Source: Streptomyces werraensis (GTDB lineage: Bacteria; Actinomycetota; Actinomycetes; Streptomycetales; Streptomycetaceae). From it: a stretch of 64,000 bases of DNA. The notes beneath the pieces were generated by a model, which saw nothing but the letters and a program-made list of their open reading frames with translations, searched no databases and had not been told where the DNA came from. Of the stretch, positions 7,730 to 16,429 are shown in pieces (position 1 is the first letter of the stretch; each line of letters starts with the position of its first letter). A program made the translations under genes and the position numbers. The stretch covers positions 62,001 through 126,000 of the forward strand of contig BNBX01000013.1 in the NCBI GenBank assembly GCA_014656175.1, given 5' to 3'.

Positions 7730-9112
7730 TCACTGCGCCCCTTCCCCGACCGCCCGGTCGAACCACATACGGCTGAACAGCACCCGGCACAGCTGCGGCC
7801 CCGAGACCGCTCCCACGGTCAGCCCTGCCAGGACGCCGGCCGGGACCGCCGCACCCGTGCCGCCTAACAGCCCCGGCAGAAACACTGCGCTCAACAAGAC
7901 AAGAGCGAAGGGCTCGTTCCTGCCGACGACCGAGCTGTACCAACCCGTCCGCCTCCGGGCCTCCGCCCCGCCCATGGGCGCCATGCGCCGCGCGTCCTCC
8001 GCGAGGACATGACCCTCCGACCAGTGCTGAGCACCCCCGGCCTGCCTGCACCACTCGTCCGAGACCGGAACTCCCACCACCCTTACAAGTTTTTTCCAGC
8101 GGTCCTCCCCCTGCGGTCCCGCGAACCAAGGGCCCCACGGCAGAAGCGCCCGCGCCTCACCGTCCGCGTCCCGGAACTCGACCGCGAGGGGGCATTCGGA
8201 CTCCGGTGCGATCAGCCGCAACAACCGCGTCACCCCGTGGTCGCCGTGACGGGCGAGCCAACGCTCCTCGCCCACCGTGTTCGTCAGGACGATCTCCCCC
8301 GGCAGCACCCGCACCGCCGCCGTCCGCAGGAACCGCTCGGTTACAGCATCTCCCGCTCTGGGTGACGGTTTGACCGACTCGGCCCCGGTGAAGGCATCAC
8401 ACCGCCGCCTGCGCCACCACCCCGACACGCGTACAACGACATCTGCACCGGGGAGCATTAACAACGCGCCCGCCGCGACGGGCCTCGTCCACGAGGGACC
8501 GCCCGCGAAAGCAGCCATCAACGCAACGAGCCACCCCAGCGTCCCGGCTACCCGGACCCAGCTGTGCCACCGCGGCAACCCTCTGTGTTCGGCCCAAATC
8601 ACCTGCCTGCCGCGTCGCCCACCCTCCTCCCGTGCCGCCGGGTCCCACGGTGCGTCACGTACCTCCAGCGGGATTCCGAGGCGCGTGACCAAGGCTTCCA
8701 GACCGGTCCGGCGCAGGCACTGCGCCGGCGACAGCTCCAGCACGCCGACCAGTTCCGCCTCGGGCAGCCACGCTGCGAGAGGAACCCTCAGCAGGTCGTC
8801 CCCGTCCGTGCCCTGGAACACGAGGACGCCCCAGCGGTCACCGGGCGACCTCCGCACCGTTTCCCACAGATCTCCTGGCAGGAAGTGAACGGCGCGCCGG
8901 ATGCCGTCCTCGCCGACAGGGAAGCGGTGCTCCCGCAGCCGGGCGTCCCGCAGGACCAGATCGTGGCCCCCGGCGAAGAGGCGCGAGCGTCGCACCACGT
9001 GAGTGTTGCGCGGTGGCATCCCCACCGGGCGCACCACCGGCTCCTCGGCCGTCTCCGGCGGCGTCCGCCCGTCAGCCGGTCGGTCAGCCGTCGTCCTGCT
9101 CGTCTCAGCCAC
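7730..9112 (-). CDS. Membrane protein of the right T7SS cassette
   Basis: A 460-aa protein. The N-terminal 190 residues are soluble and look cytosolic. Two hydrophobic helices follow at about 195-245 (VAGTLGWLVALMAAFAG and AAGALLMLPGADVVV). A second soluble region of about 130 residues precedes a final hydrophobic pair at about 400-445 (ALVLLSAVFLPGLLGG and AGVLAGLTVGAVSG). The GTG start lies 12 bases after the stop of the 506-aa gene. The domain layout suggests a membrane anchor with cytosolic domains, perhaps a docking or regulatory component for the secretion ATPase (inference). I recognise no named family. Confidence 0.7.
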   Translation of the reverse strand: MAETSRTTADRPADGRTPPETAEEPVVRPVGMPPRNTHVVRRSRLFAGGHDLVLRDARLREHRFPVGEDGIRRAVHFLPGDLWETVRRSPGDRWGVLVFQGTDGDDLLRVPLAAWLPEAELVGVLELSPAQCLRRTGLEALVTRLGIPLEVRDAPWDPAAREEGGRRGRQVIWAEHRGLPRWHSWVRVAGTLGWLVALMAAFAGGPSWTRPVAAGALLMLPGADVVVRVSGWWRRRRCDAFTGAESVKPSPRAGDAVTERFLRTAAVRVLPGEIVLTNTVGEERWLARHGDHGVTRLLRLIAPESECPLAVEFRDADGEARALLPWGPWFAGPQGEDRWKKLVRVVGVPVSDEWCRQAGGAQHWSEGHVLAEDARRMAPMGGAEARRRTGWYSSVVGRNEPFALVLLSAVFLPGLLGGTGAAVPAGVLAGLTVGAVSGPQLCRVLFSRMWFDRAVGEGAQ

Positions 9113-9124
9113 CTTGTGCCCCGC

Positions 9125-10645
9125 TCATCCGTTGCTCGTCGTTGTGGCGGCCTTGACCCCGGTTGTCTCCCAGACCCCGTCATCTAGTCCCGGCACCCCG
9201 GCGAGGTCGCCGACGGGGCCGGTGACCTCCCCTTTGTCCAGCAGGTCTGTGGTCGACGCGACCGCGGTGGAGCCGGCCCAAATCCGGGTCTGCGTGTGGA
9301 AGATGTCGGTCGCTGCCCGCACACTGCTGTCGGTACGGAGCGTGTGGGACATCCGGCCCAGGCCCTGCTCCAGATCCGCGATGCCGGGATCGCTCATCCC
9401 TGGCCGGACGCCGCGCCAGGTGTCGGCGTCGCCGAGCCGGCGGAGGTCGCTCAGCCGCAGGTCCTTGACGGCCTTGAGGCTGTCGGCGGACTCCCGGTAG
9501 ATGAGCCGGGGGTTGAAGGCGTCCGCCAGCCGTTGAGCCCCGGGGAACCAGCCCTTGGGGGCGGTGGCCACGGCCCGCGCCGCGGACTGTCCTCGCACGG
9601 CGCTGCCGCTGAGCTCGTTGGCCTTCCGCCACGCCTTGTTGAGGGCCCTGTTGTATGCCGTGGTGCCGGGTTTGGCCTTGATGCCCTGGCGGAGTGCCCT
9701 GGCCGCTGCCGACCGTCCAAGGCTCTGGGCCGCCGCCGTCGCTCCCTTGGCGGCGGCGAGAGCGCCCCTGCCGATACCCAGGGTCGCGATGCCCACGACG
9801 TCGAGGGCGACGTCGAACCAGCTGCCCTCGCCGGCCGCCGCAAGGAGGGTGTGGCCCACAAGGGAGAGGAGAGTTGCGGCGAGCGCGACGGTGCCGAGGG
9901 CGCCGGCGAGGACCGGTCCGAGGACGGGGACCCAGCCGATCAGAAGGGCCAGGGTGCCGCAGACGGTGGCCACCCAGCCGGCGACGTCCAGGGTCGTCTT
10001 CATCCACCCGGCGTTGTCGTGCACCCAGTCCTTGACCTTGTCCCAGGCACCGTCCTTCAGTCCGTCGTGGTCGATGGCGTGCCGGATGGACTCGCGCGCC
10101 CGCCTGGCAGCCGCGTCGCGTACTGCTTTGGCCGCCTCGAGTCGGTCCCTCGCCCGCACGAGTGCCGTGGCCGCCGCCTCCTGGCGCTTCTCCAACTTCC
10201 GGCGCCCAGGATCGTCGTCGGGGGTGTCGTCCGGAAGCCGGTCGAGGGCTCCCGCACTCACCTTGTGTTCGTCGACGGCGTCTCGCGCTTCCCGAAGCGC
10301 CTTGTCGGCCATCGTCTGGGCCCGGTGCAGCTGCGAGGCGTACTCCTGTGAGCAGCCAGCGTCGGAAACCTTCTCCCCGAGCGCGTCGGCGGCCGCGTCG
10401 TAACGCCGCATGGCCTTCCGCAGCTTGCCCTCGGCCTCCTCGGCCTCGGCGCGGAACTCCTTCGCCGCCTTGCTCTTCCACTGGTCGACGCGGGAGAGTG
10501 CCCGGATCTCGTCCGCCTGCTTCCTGATGGATTCGGCAGTCCTTCTCAGCTCCCGGCCGAGTCGCGCCACTTCCTCCGGGGCGCCGGGGACCGGATCGGC
10601 CTGCTCGCCGATCACCGCCCATTCGTCGGGCCGCGGGCGCTTCAC
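9125..10645 (-). CDS. Large T7SS-associated protein, right copy
   Basis: A 506-aa protein. Residues 1-215 are helical and coiled-coil-like and include ADPVPGAPEEV near the start, matching the putative T7SS secretion-signal region. AWDKVKDWVHDNAGWMKTTLDVAGWVAT precedes hydrophobic segments at about 225-280. The remainder is alanine-rich and variable. It is clearly homologous to the 452-aa left copy through the central region but not at the C-terminus. The GTG start overlaps the stop of the small Esx-like gene (GTGA), so the two are probably made together. It could be an exported effector or a pore-like envelope component. No toxin or enzyme motif is visible. Confidence 0.75.
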   Translation of the reverse strand: MKRPRPDEWAVIGEQADPVPGAPEEVARLGRELRRTAESIRKQADEIRALSRVDQWKSKAAKEFRAEAEEAEGKLRKAMRRYDAAADALGEKVSDAGCSQEYASQLHRAQTMADKALREARDAVDEHKVSAGALDRLPDDTPDDDPGRRKLEKRQEAAATALVRARDRLEAAKAVRDAAARRARESIRHAIDHDGLKDGAWDKVKDWVHDNAGWMKTTLDVAGWVATVCGTLALLIGWVPVLGPVLAGALGTVALAATLLSLVGHTLLAAAGEGSWFDVALDVVGIATLGIGRGALAAAKGATAAAQSLGRSAAARALRQGIKAKPGTTAYNRALNKAWRKANELSGSAVRGQSAARAVATAPKGWFPGAQRLADAFNPRLIYRESADSLKAVKDLRLSDLRRLGDADTWRGVRPGMSDPGIADLEQGLGRMSHTLRTDSSVRAATDIFHTQTRIWAGSTAVASTTDLLDKGEVTGPVGDLAGVPGLDDGVWETTGVKAATTTSNG

Positions 10646-10968
10646 CTCGCGCCGCCGTCGGCGCCCGGCTTCCGCCTGTCCGTGCGGCGCAGGGCCTCGG
10701 CGAGTGCGTGATCGACGTCCTCGTAAGTCTTCGCCACCGTGGACAGCAGCGTGGACAGTTTCTTCAGCTCGTCCGACAACCGCTCGCGGTGAATCTTCCA
10801 GTTGTCACCGAAGTCGTCGAACACGTCGACCAATCCCTGGTCACCCAGGACGGCCACACCCAGTCCTTCGGCGGGGTTGGCGTTCCCGGTGAATTCGCGG
10901 TGGATGCCCGCCAAGGACTTGGCACTCCGCTTGATACGTCCGATGTCGGCGGTCTGGTCCGACAACAT
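10642..10968 (-). CDS. Divergent WXG100/Esx-like small protein, right copy
   Basis: A 108-aa helical protein. It lacks the WXG tripeptide (the matching place reads VLGDQG) but keeps FGDNWKIHRERL, shared with the left copy. The C-terminal YEDVDHALAEAL fits the YxxxD/E export motif. The ATG at 10968 is chosen because the alignment with the left copy begins there; the frame stays open to a TTG at 11019, which would add 17 residues with no matching counterpart. It is coupled by overlap to the 506-aa gene. It is likely the Esx-like partner of that protein (inference). Confidence 0.7.
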   Translation of the reverse strand: MLSDQTADIGRIKRSAKSLAGIHREFTGNANPAEGLGVAVLGDQGLVDVFDDFGDNWKIHRERLSDELKKLSTLLSTVAKTYEDVDHALAEALRRTDRRKPGADGGAR

Positions 10969-11064
10969 GGCCCCCGCTGGGTGTCTCACGGCACGGAACG
11001 GTGGGACAGGAAGCCCCAAGCCTCCCGCCCCACCGCCGATGTAACTGCCCCCAGCGCCCGGAAG

Positions 11065-11364
11065 TTACTTCCGCGCCGCCTTCGCCAGCTCGTCGTCGAT
11101 CTGCTCGAACTTGTCGGCCGCCATGGTGAGGTAGTCGCCCATGCCGTCGAGGCCGTCCAGCGTGGTCTTCGCGCCGTTGGTGAATTCGTCGAAGTTCTCG
11201 TCGAAGGCCTTCGAGGAGCTCTTCGTGACGTAGCCCGAGTTGACGAGGTTGTTGATGTACTTGCGGAGGCCGTCCAGCTTCTCCTGAAGCTTTTCCTTCT
11301 CCTTCACGACATGCTTGGCCGCTTCCCGCATGTCCTGATATGTGATGTCAAGGTCTTTGGCCAT
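11065..11364 (-). CDS. WXG100-family (EsxA-like) protein
   Basis: A 99-aa helix-turn-helix protein of typical WXG100 length. The turn reads NSGYVTKSSSKAF in place of a classical WXG, a variant common in actinobacterial families. The C-terminal FEQIDDELAKAA gives the [YF]xxxD/E secretion signal. The ATG has AGAGGAAG about eight bases upstream, the strongest ribosome binding site in the cassette. It is the first gene of the right cassette and is divergent from the EccC-type ATPase. It is likely exported, possibly as a dimer with the next small protein. Confidence 0.85.
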   Translation of the reverse strand: MAKDLDITYQDMREAAKHVVKEKEKLQEKLDGLRKYINNLVNSGYVTKSSSKAFDENFDEFTNGAKTTLDGLDGMGDYLTMAADKFEQIDDELAKAARK

Positions 11365-11692
11365 GAAGCCGCTTCCTCTCGCAACGCCGCAGGGCCAACC
11401 CCCGTGGCTACCTTGTTTGCGGAACTGCCGGCCTGCCGTCGCGGCCCCTACGGCTCAGGGGCCCTTCGGGCCCGCCGGTGTGATCGTCCGCTCTTGCGGC
11501 AGAAGCTTACGGGGGTGAACTGCGCGGCCACATCCCCCTCTTGTGAAGGCAACGGTCACAAGTCGTCGACGCGGTTGCTTCCGGGAACGCGGGCCCGCTC
11601 CCCGACTGCCTTTCGTCAGGGCGGAGCCGATATCGTCGGCGGGACTGTGCGCCGCGGGGTGGAAGCGGCCGCAGGGCCTGGGGAGGACAAGC
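11365..11692. promoter_or_regulatory. Divergent promoter region between the WXG100 gene and eccC
   Basis: A 328-base gap with no supported gene that must hold the promoters of both transcription units. At 11540-11562 it contains a perfect inverted repeat, CTTGTGA-N9-TCACAAG, about 130 bases before the eccC start. This has the size and symmetry of a helix-turn-helix regulator site. No confident -10/-35 pair was assigned. Confidence 0.5.
11540..11562. promoter_or_regulatory. Inverted repeat, candidate operator of the T7SS locus
   Basis: CTTGTGA at 11540-11546 and TCACAAG at 11556-11562 are perfect 7-base arms with a 9-base spacer, so arm centres are 16 bases apart. The site lies in the divergent gap and could act on either or both units. 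The regulator is unknown, and no regulator gene lies beside it. Confidence 0.45.
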
Positions 11693-14600
11693 GTGCGCCT
11701 GACTCTGACCGTCGTCGATCCGTACGGCGGGGACTCCGCCGATGTCGTACTCGATGCCGATCCCGAGTCGACCGTGGGGGACGTCGCGCGTGAGCTGGCC
11801 GCGCAGGTCGGGCACGCCGGCGCCCAGGTCATTCCCCTCGGGCACCAGGGGCAGACGCCCGCCGGGAACACGCCGATGGTGTACGTCGACGGGTACGCCG
11901 TCGACCCCTCCGCGACCGTCGTCGGCTCCCCCCTGCGCGACGGCGCCGTCGTCTCCCTCCAGGATCCCTCCGGCTGTCTGCCCGGCGAGCCCACCGGCCT
12001 CGTCGAGCTGCGCGTCGTCGGCGGGCCCGCGGCCGGCTTCGTGCACCGGCTCGGCGTCGGGCGCTACGACATCGGCAGCGGCAACGCCTCGTACGTCCGC
12101 GTCGACGACCCCGAGGTCGAGGCCCGCGCGCTGACCCTCTCGGTCGCCACCGACGGAACCTGCCAGGTCGTCGTGCACGGCGAGCACGACGCCGTCACCC
12201 TCGACGGCGAGCCCGTCGCCGACGCCCAGCAGCGCCGGGACGAGGAGAAGCGCCGCGCCGAAGCCGGTGACGGTGAAGCCGACGGCGCCTCCGGGAAGAA
12301 GCGCAGGAGGAAGAAGAGGGAAAAGAAGAAGAAGAAGAAGGACGACAGCGCTGGTCGAAGCCCCGAGAGGGGCGGGCGGTTCGACTGGCCGCTCGGCGGG
12401 CAGATCGCCGTCGGGAACAGCCTCCTCGAGCTCGCCCGCTACTCCCCTCCCAACGCCGCCCTGAAGTGGTCGGACGACGGCCTCGGGCTCGACTACAACC
12501 GGCCGCCCCGGCTCCGCCGGCCCGAGCGGCAGACCAGCTTCCGGCTGCCCTCCAAGCCGCGTGACTACGAGGCCCGGCCCCTGCCCTGGATCATGGCGCT
12601 GACGCCACTGGTCGGGTCGGTCGTCATGGTGGCGATCTTCCAGCGCTGGTACTACCTGATCATGGCGGCGCTCAGCCCGGTCCTCCTCTTCGCCAACTAC
12701 TTCAACGACAAGAAGCACGGCCGCAAGTCGCACGCGAAGCAGGTCAAGGAGTACGAGGAGCAGAAGGCCCGGATCGAGAAGGACGCCCAGGACGCGCTGG
12801 TCCAGGAGCGCGACGACCGGCGGCAGGCCATTCCCGACCCGGCGACCGTGCTGTCCATGGGGACCGGGCCCCGCACCCGGCTGTGGGAGCGGCGCCGCAC
12901 CGACCGTGACCATCTGCTGCTGCGGTTCGGCACGGGGCGGATGCCGTCCGAGGTGGTGCTCGACGACCCCGAGCAGGACGACCACCGGCGCCAGGTCACC
13001 TGGAAGATCGAGGACGCCCCGGTCGCGCTGAACCTGCGGGGGCTCGGCGTGATCGGCGTGGCCGGTCCCGGCGACTCGGCACGCGCGCTGGGGCGGTGGG
13101 CCGTCGGGCAGACCGCCGCGCTGCACAGCCCGATGGACGTGCAGTTCTACGTGCTGAGCGAGAACTCCGCGCAGGAGTCGTGGGACTGGGTGCGCTGGCT
13201 GCCGCACGCCCGTCCCTCCGGCGGCCAGGACGTGAACGTCCTCATAGGCACCGACGCCGAGACGGTCGGCGCCCGCATCGGCGAGCTGACCCAGATCCTC
13301 GACGCCCGCAAGAAGGCCGCCGAGCAGAACCGCTCCCAGGGCACGACGTTCAGCGACCCGGACATCGTGGTCGTGTGGGACGGCTCGCGGCGGCTGCGGT
13401 CGCTGCCCGGTGTGGTGCGGCTGCTGCGTGAGGGTCCCTCGGTGTCGATGTACGCGATCTGCCTGGACGCCGAAGAGCGGTTCCTGCCCGGCGAGTGCCA
13501 GGCGTTCGTCGTCGCGGAGCCGCACGCCGAGGAGCAGGAGCGGCAGCAGGCGGACCGGGCGGCGCAGCCGGCCGTGGCGGGCGGTTTCCCCTCCTTCCAG
13601 GCGTGGCACAGCAACGCCCCGGAGCCGGGCCGCGGCACGCAGCAGGCGCCCGACAGGCTGCGGCTGCGCGTGGAGGAGGCCGGCGCCGAGCGCATCAAGG
13701 ACGTACGGCCGGACTTCGTGTCGCCCGCCTGGTGTCTGCGGCTGGCGCGTTCCCTGTCGCCGCTGCGCGACATCAGCGGGGAGACCGAGGACTCGGCGCT
13801 TCCCGGGTCCAGCCGGCTCCTCGACGTGCTGCAGCTTGAGCCGCCCACGGGCGACGCGATCGTGGCGCGCTGGCGGATGGGCGGGCAGTCGACGCTCGCG
13901 GTGATCGGCGAGTCGTACGACGGGCCGTTCGGCATCGACATGCGCAAGGACGGTCCGCACGGCCTCATCGCCGGTACGACCGGTTCGGGCAAGTCGGAGC
14001 TGCTGCAGACGATCGTGGCGGCGCTGGCCGTCGCCAACACCCCCGAGAACATGACGTTCGTCCTCGTCGACTACAAGGGCGGCTCCGCGTTCAAGGACTG
14101 CGTCAAGCTCCCGCACACCGTCGGCATGGTGACCGACCTCGACGCCCATCTCGTGGAGCGCGCGCTGGAGTCGCTGGGCGCGGAGCTGAAGCGGCGCGAG
14201 CACATCCTGGCCGCCGCCGACGCCAAGGACATCGAGGACTACCAGGACCTGGTGCGCCGCGATCCGTCGCATCCGCCGGTGCCGCGGCTGCTCATCGTGA
14301 TCGACGAGTTCGCCTCGATGGTGCGCGACCTGCCGGACTTCGTCACCGGTCTGGTGAACATCGCCCAGCGAGGCCGGTCCCTCGGCATCCACCTGCTGCT
14401 CGCGACGCAGCGGCCGAGCGGTGTCGTCTCCCCCGAGATCCGCGCCAACACGAACCTGCGGATCGCGCTGCGCGTGACGGACGCCGGTGAGTCGACGGAC
14501 GTCATCGACTCGCCCGAGGCCGGTCACATCTCCAAGAGCACCCCCGGCCGCGCCTACGCCCGGCTGGGGCACGCCTCACTGGTGCCGTTCCAGTCGGGAC

Positions 14601-16405
14601 GTGTCGGCGGGCGGCGGCCCGGCGCGGCGGACCCGGCCGCTCTCGCGCCCTGGGTGTCCCCGCTGACCTGGGAGGATCTGGGCCGGGCGGCGCTCACCAA
14701 GCCGAAGTCCGAGGCGCGTGAGGACGAGGAGATCACCGACCTGAAGGTGCTGGTGGACGCGGTGCGCGACGCCAACGCCGCGCTCGGCATCCCCGCCCAG
14801 CACAGCCCGTGGCTGCCCGCCCTGGACGAGACGCTGCTGCTGGACGACATCGAGGTGCCGTCGTACGCGCCCGCGCCGGGCACGCTGCCGCCGGCGCCGT
14901 TCGGTGTCGAGGACCTGCCCGCCGACCAGGCCCGCCGCCCGGTCGTCGTCGACTTCTCCTCGTTCGGCCATCTGATGATCGGCGGCGCCCCGCGCAGCGG
15001 CCGGTCGCAGGTGCTGCGCACCATCGCGGGTTCCCTGGCCCGCACCCACTCCGTGGCGGACGTGCATCTGTACGGCATCGACTGCGGGAACGGCGCGCTC
15101 AACGCGCTGACCCGGCTGCCGCACTGCGGCGCGGTCGTCGGCCGTAACCAGACCGAGCGGGTGGTCCGGCTGATCAACCGGCTCAAGGGCGAACTGTCCC
15201 GCCGGCAGGACCTGTTGGCGGAAGCCGGCTTCGCGGACATCGGGGAGCAGCGGGCCGCGTCCGCCGAGCATGAGCGGTTGCCGCACATCGTGGTGCTGCT
15301 GGACCGCTGGGAGGGCTGGGTGCCCACCCTCGGCGAGATCGACCACGGTTCGCTGACCGACGAGCTGCAGACGATGATGCGCGAGGGCGCGAGCGTCGGC
15401 ATCCACCTGGTGCTGACGGGCGACCGGACGCTGCTGGTGGGCCGGATCGCGAGCCTCACGGAGGACAAGTACGGTCTGCGGCTCGCCGACCGCAGCGACT
15501 TCTCCTCGCTCGGCATCCCCACCCGCAAGGTGCCGGAGGAGATCCCGCCGGGCCGCGCCTTCCGCAACGAGTCGGGCACGGAGACGCAGTTCGCGCTGCT
15601 CGCCGAGGACACCACGGGTCAGGGGCAGGCGGCCGCGCTCACCGCGATCGGCGAGGCGGCGGCCGCCCGGGACGCCGAAGTGCCGCGGGCGCGGCGGCCG
15701 TTCCGCGTGGACAGCCTGCCGAGCCGGATCTCCTTCCCCGAGGCGTGGGAGATGCGCGACCCGGACGCCTCACGATCGAAGCTGTTCGGTCTGGCCGGCA
15801 TCGGCGGCGACGAGATCGTCGGCTTCGGCCCCGATCTCGCCGACGGCGTACCGGCGTTCGTGATCGCGGGTCCGGCCAAGTCGGGCCGCTCGACGGTGCT
15901 GATGAACTTCGCCCAGTCGTTCCTCGCCCAGGGCACGCGGCTGGTGATCGCCGCTCCCCGCCAGTCCCCACTGAGGCAACTGGACGGCACGGAGGGCGTG
16001 CTGAAGGTCTTCACCGGTGACGACATCGACGAGGACGAGTTCGAGGAGCTCGTCGACGGGGCGTCCCTGGAGGAGCCGGTCGCCGTGCTCGTGGACGACG
16101 GCGAGATCCTCGAGGACTGCGACGCCGAGAGCCAGTTGAAGAAGCTGGTGTCGCGCGGCACGGAGCGGGGCCTCGCCCTCGTCATCGCCGGTGACGAGGA
16201 GGACGTGTGCAGCGGCTTCTCCGGCTGGCAGGTCGACGCGAAGAAGGCCCGCCGGGGCATCCTGCTCTCCCCGCAGGAGTCCTCCAGCGGCGACCTCATC
16301 GGCGTCCGGCTGTCCCGGGGGATGGTCGGCGGACAGATCGCCCCGGGCAAGGGCATGCTGCACCTCGGCGACGGCGAGCTGCGCACGGTCGTGATCCCGG
16401 GGTGA
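11693..16405 (+). CDS. eccC: EccC-type FtsK/SpoIIIE secretion ATPase
   Basis: A 1570-aa motor of the type VII secretion family, expected at the inner face of the membrane where it recognises Esx substrates. Residues 1-90 look ubiquitin-like, and about 100-190 FHA-like. A lysine-rich linker follows at about 201-218, then two membrane segments at about 299-338. Three FtsK-like ATPase domains come next. The first has a complete Walker A (GTTGSGKS, near 762) and Walker B (LLIVIDEF, near 866). The second and third read GAPRSGRS (near 1099) and GPAKSGRS (near 1394), with arginine in place of the Walker lysine. The GTG at 11693 follows GGGAGGA; the frame stays open for 50 further codons upstream. 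No other core ecc gene is in the window. Confidence 0.9.
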   Translation: MRLTLTVVDPYGGDSADVVLDADPESTVGDVARELAAQVGHAGAQVIPLGHQGQTPAGNTPMVYVDGYAVDPSATVVGSPLRDGAVVSLQDPSGCLPGEPTGLVELRVVGGPAAGFVHRLGVGRYDIGSGNASYVRVDDPEVEARALTLSVATDGTCQVVVHGEHDAVTLDGEPVADAQQRRDEEKRRAEAGDGEADGASGKKRRRKKREKKKKKKDDSAGRSPERGGRFDWPLGGQIAVGNSLLELARYSPPNAALKWSDDGLGLDYNRPPRLRRPERQTSFRLPSKPRDYEARPLPWIMALTPLVGSVVMVAIFQRWYYLIMAALSPVLLFANYFNDKKHGRKSHAKQVKEYEEQKARIEKDAQDALVQERDDRRQAIPDPATVLSMGTGPRTRLWERRRTDRDHLLLRFGTGRMPSEVVLDDPEQDDHRRQVTWKIEDAPVALNLRGLGVIGVAGPGDSARALGRWAVGQTAALHSPMDVQFYVLSENSAQESWDWVRWLPHARPSGGQDVNVLIGTDAETVGARIGELTQILDARKKAAEQNRSQGTTFSDPDIVVVWDGSRRLRSLPGVVRLLREGPSVSMYAICLDAEERFLPGECQAFVVAEPHAEEQERQQADRAAQPAVAGGFPSFQAWHSNAPEPGRGTQQAPDRLRLRVEEAGAERIKDVRPDFVSPAWCLRLARSLSPLRDISGETEDSALPGSSRLLDVLQLEPPTGDAIVARWRMGGQSTLAVIGESYDGPFGIDMRKDGPHGLIAGTTGSGKSELLQTIVAALAVANTPENMTFVLVDYKGGSAFKDCVKLPHTVGMVTDLDAHLVERALESLGAELKRREHILAAADAKDIEDYQDLVRRDPSHPPVPRLLIVIDEFASMVRDLPDFVTGLVNIAQRGRSLGIHLLLATQRPSGVVSPEIRANTNLRIALRVTDAGESTDVIDSPEAGHISKSTPGRAYARLGHASLVPFQSGRVGGRRPGAADPAALAPWVSPLTWEDLGRAALTKPKSEAREDEEITDLKVLVDAVRDANAALGIPAQHSPWLPALDETLLLDDIEVPSYAPAPGTLPPAPFGVEDLPADQARRPVVVDFSSFGHLMIGGAPRSGRSQVLRTIAGSLARTHSVADVHLYGIDCGNGALNALTRLPHCGAVVGRNQTERVVRLINRLKGELSRRQDLLAEAGFADIGEQRAASAEHERLPHIVVLLDRWEGWVPTLGEIDHGSLTDELQTMMREGASVGIHLVLTGDRTLLVGRIASLTEDKYGLRLADRSDFSSLGIPTRKVPEEIPPGRAFRNESGTETQFALLAEDTTGQGQAAALTAIGEAAAARDAEVPRARRPFRVDSLPSRISFPEAWEMRDPDASRSKLFGLAGIGGDEIVGFGPDLADGVPAFVIAGPAKSGRSTVLMNFAQSFLAQGTRLVIAAPRQSPLRQLDGTEGVLKVFTGDDIDEDEFEELVDGASLEEPVAVLVDDGEILEDCDAESQLKKLVSRGTERGLALVIAGDEEDVCSGFSGWQVDAKKARRGILLSPQESSSGDLIGVRLSRGMVGGQIAPGKGMLHLGDGELRTVVIPG

Positions 16406-16429
16406 TTCCCGCCCCGGTCGCGGGCCCGG

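Noticed and set aside
10969..11019. N-terminal extension of the right small Esx-like protein from a TTG
   Set aside because: The extension has no counterpart in the left copy, and TTG is a rare start. The ATG at 10968 was used.
11507..14572. A 1021-codon open frame antisense to eccC
   Set aside because: High-GC genes commonly leave long open antisense frames. This one reads as R, G, A, V, L and H repeats with no domain and no ribosome binding site, while the sense strand is a clear EccC.
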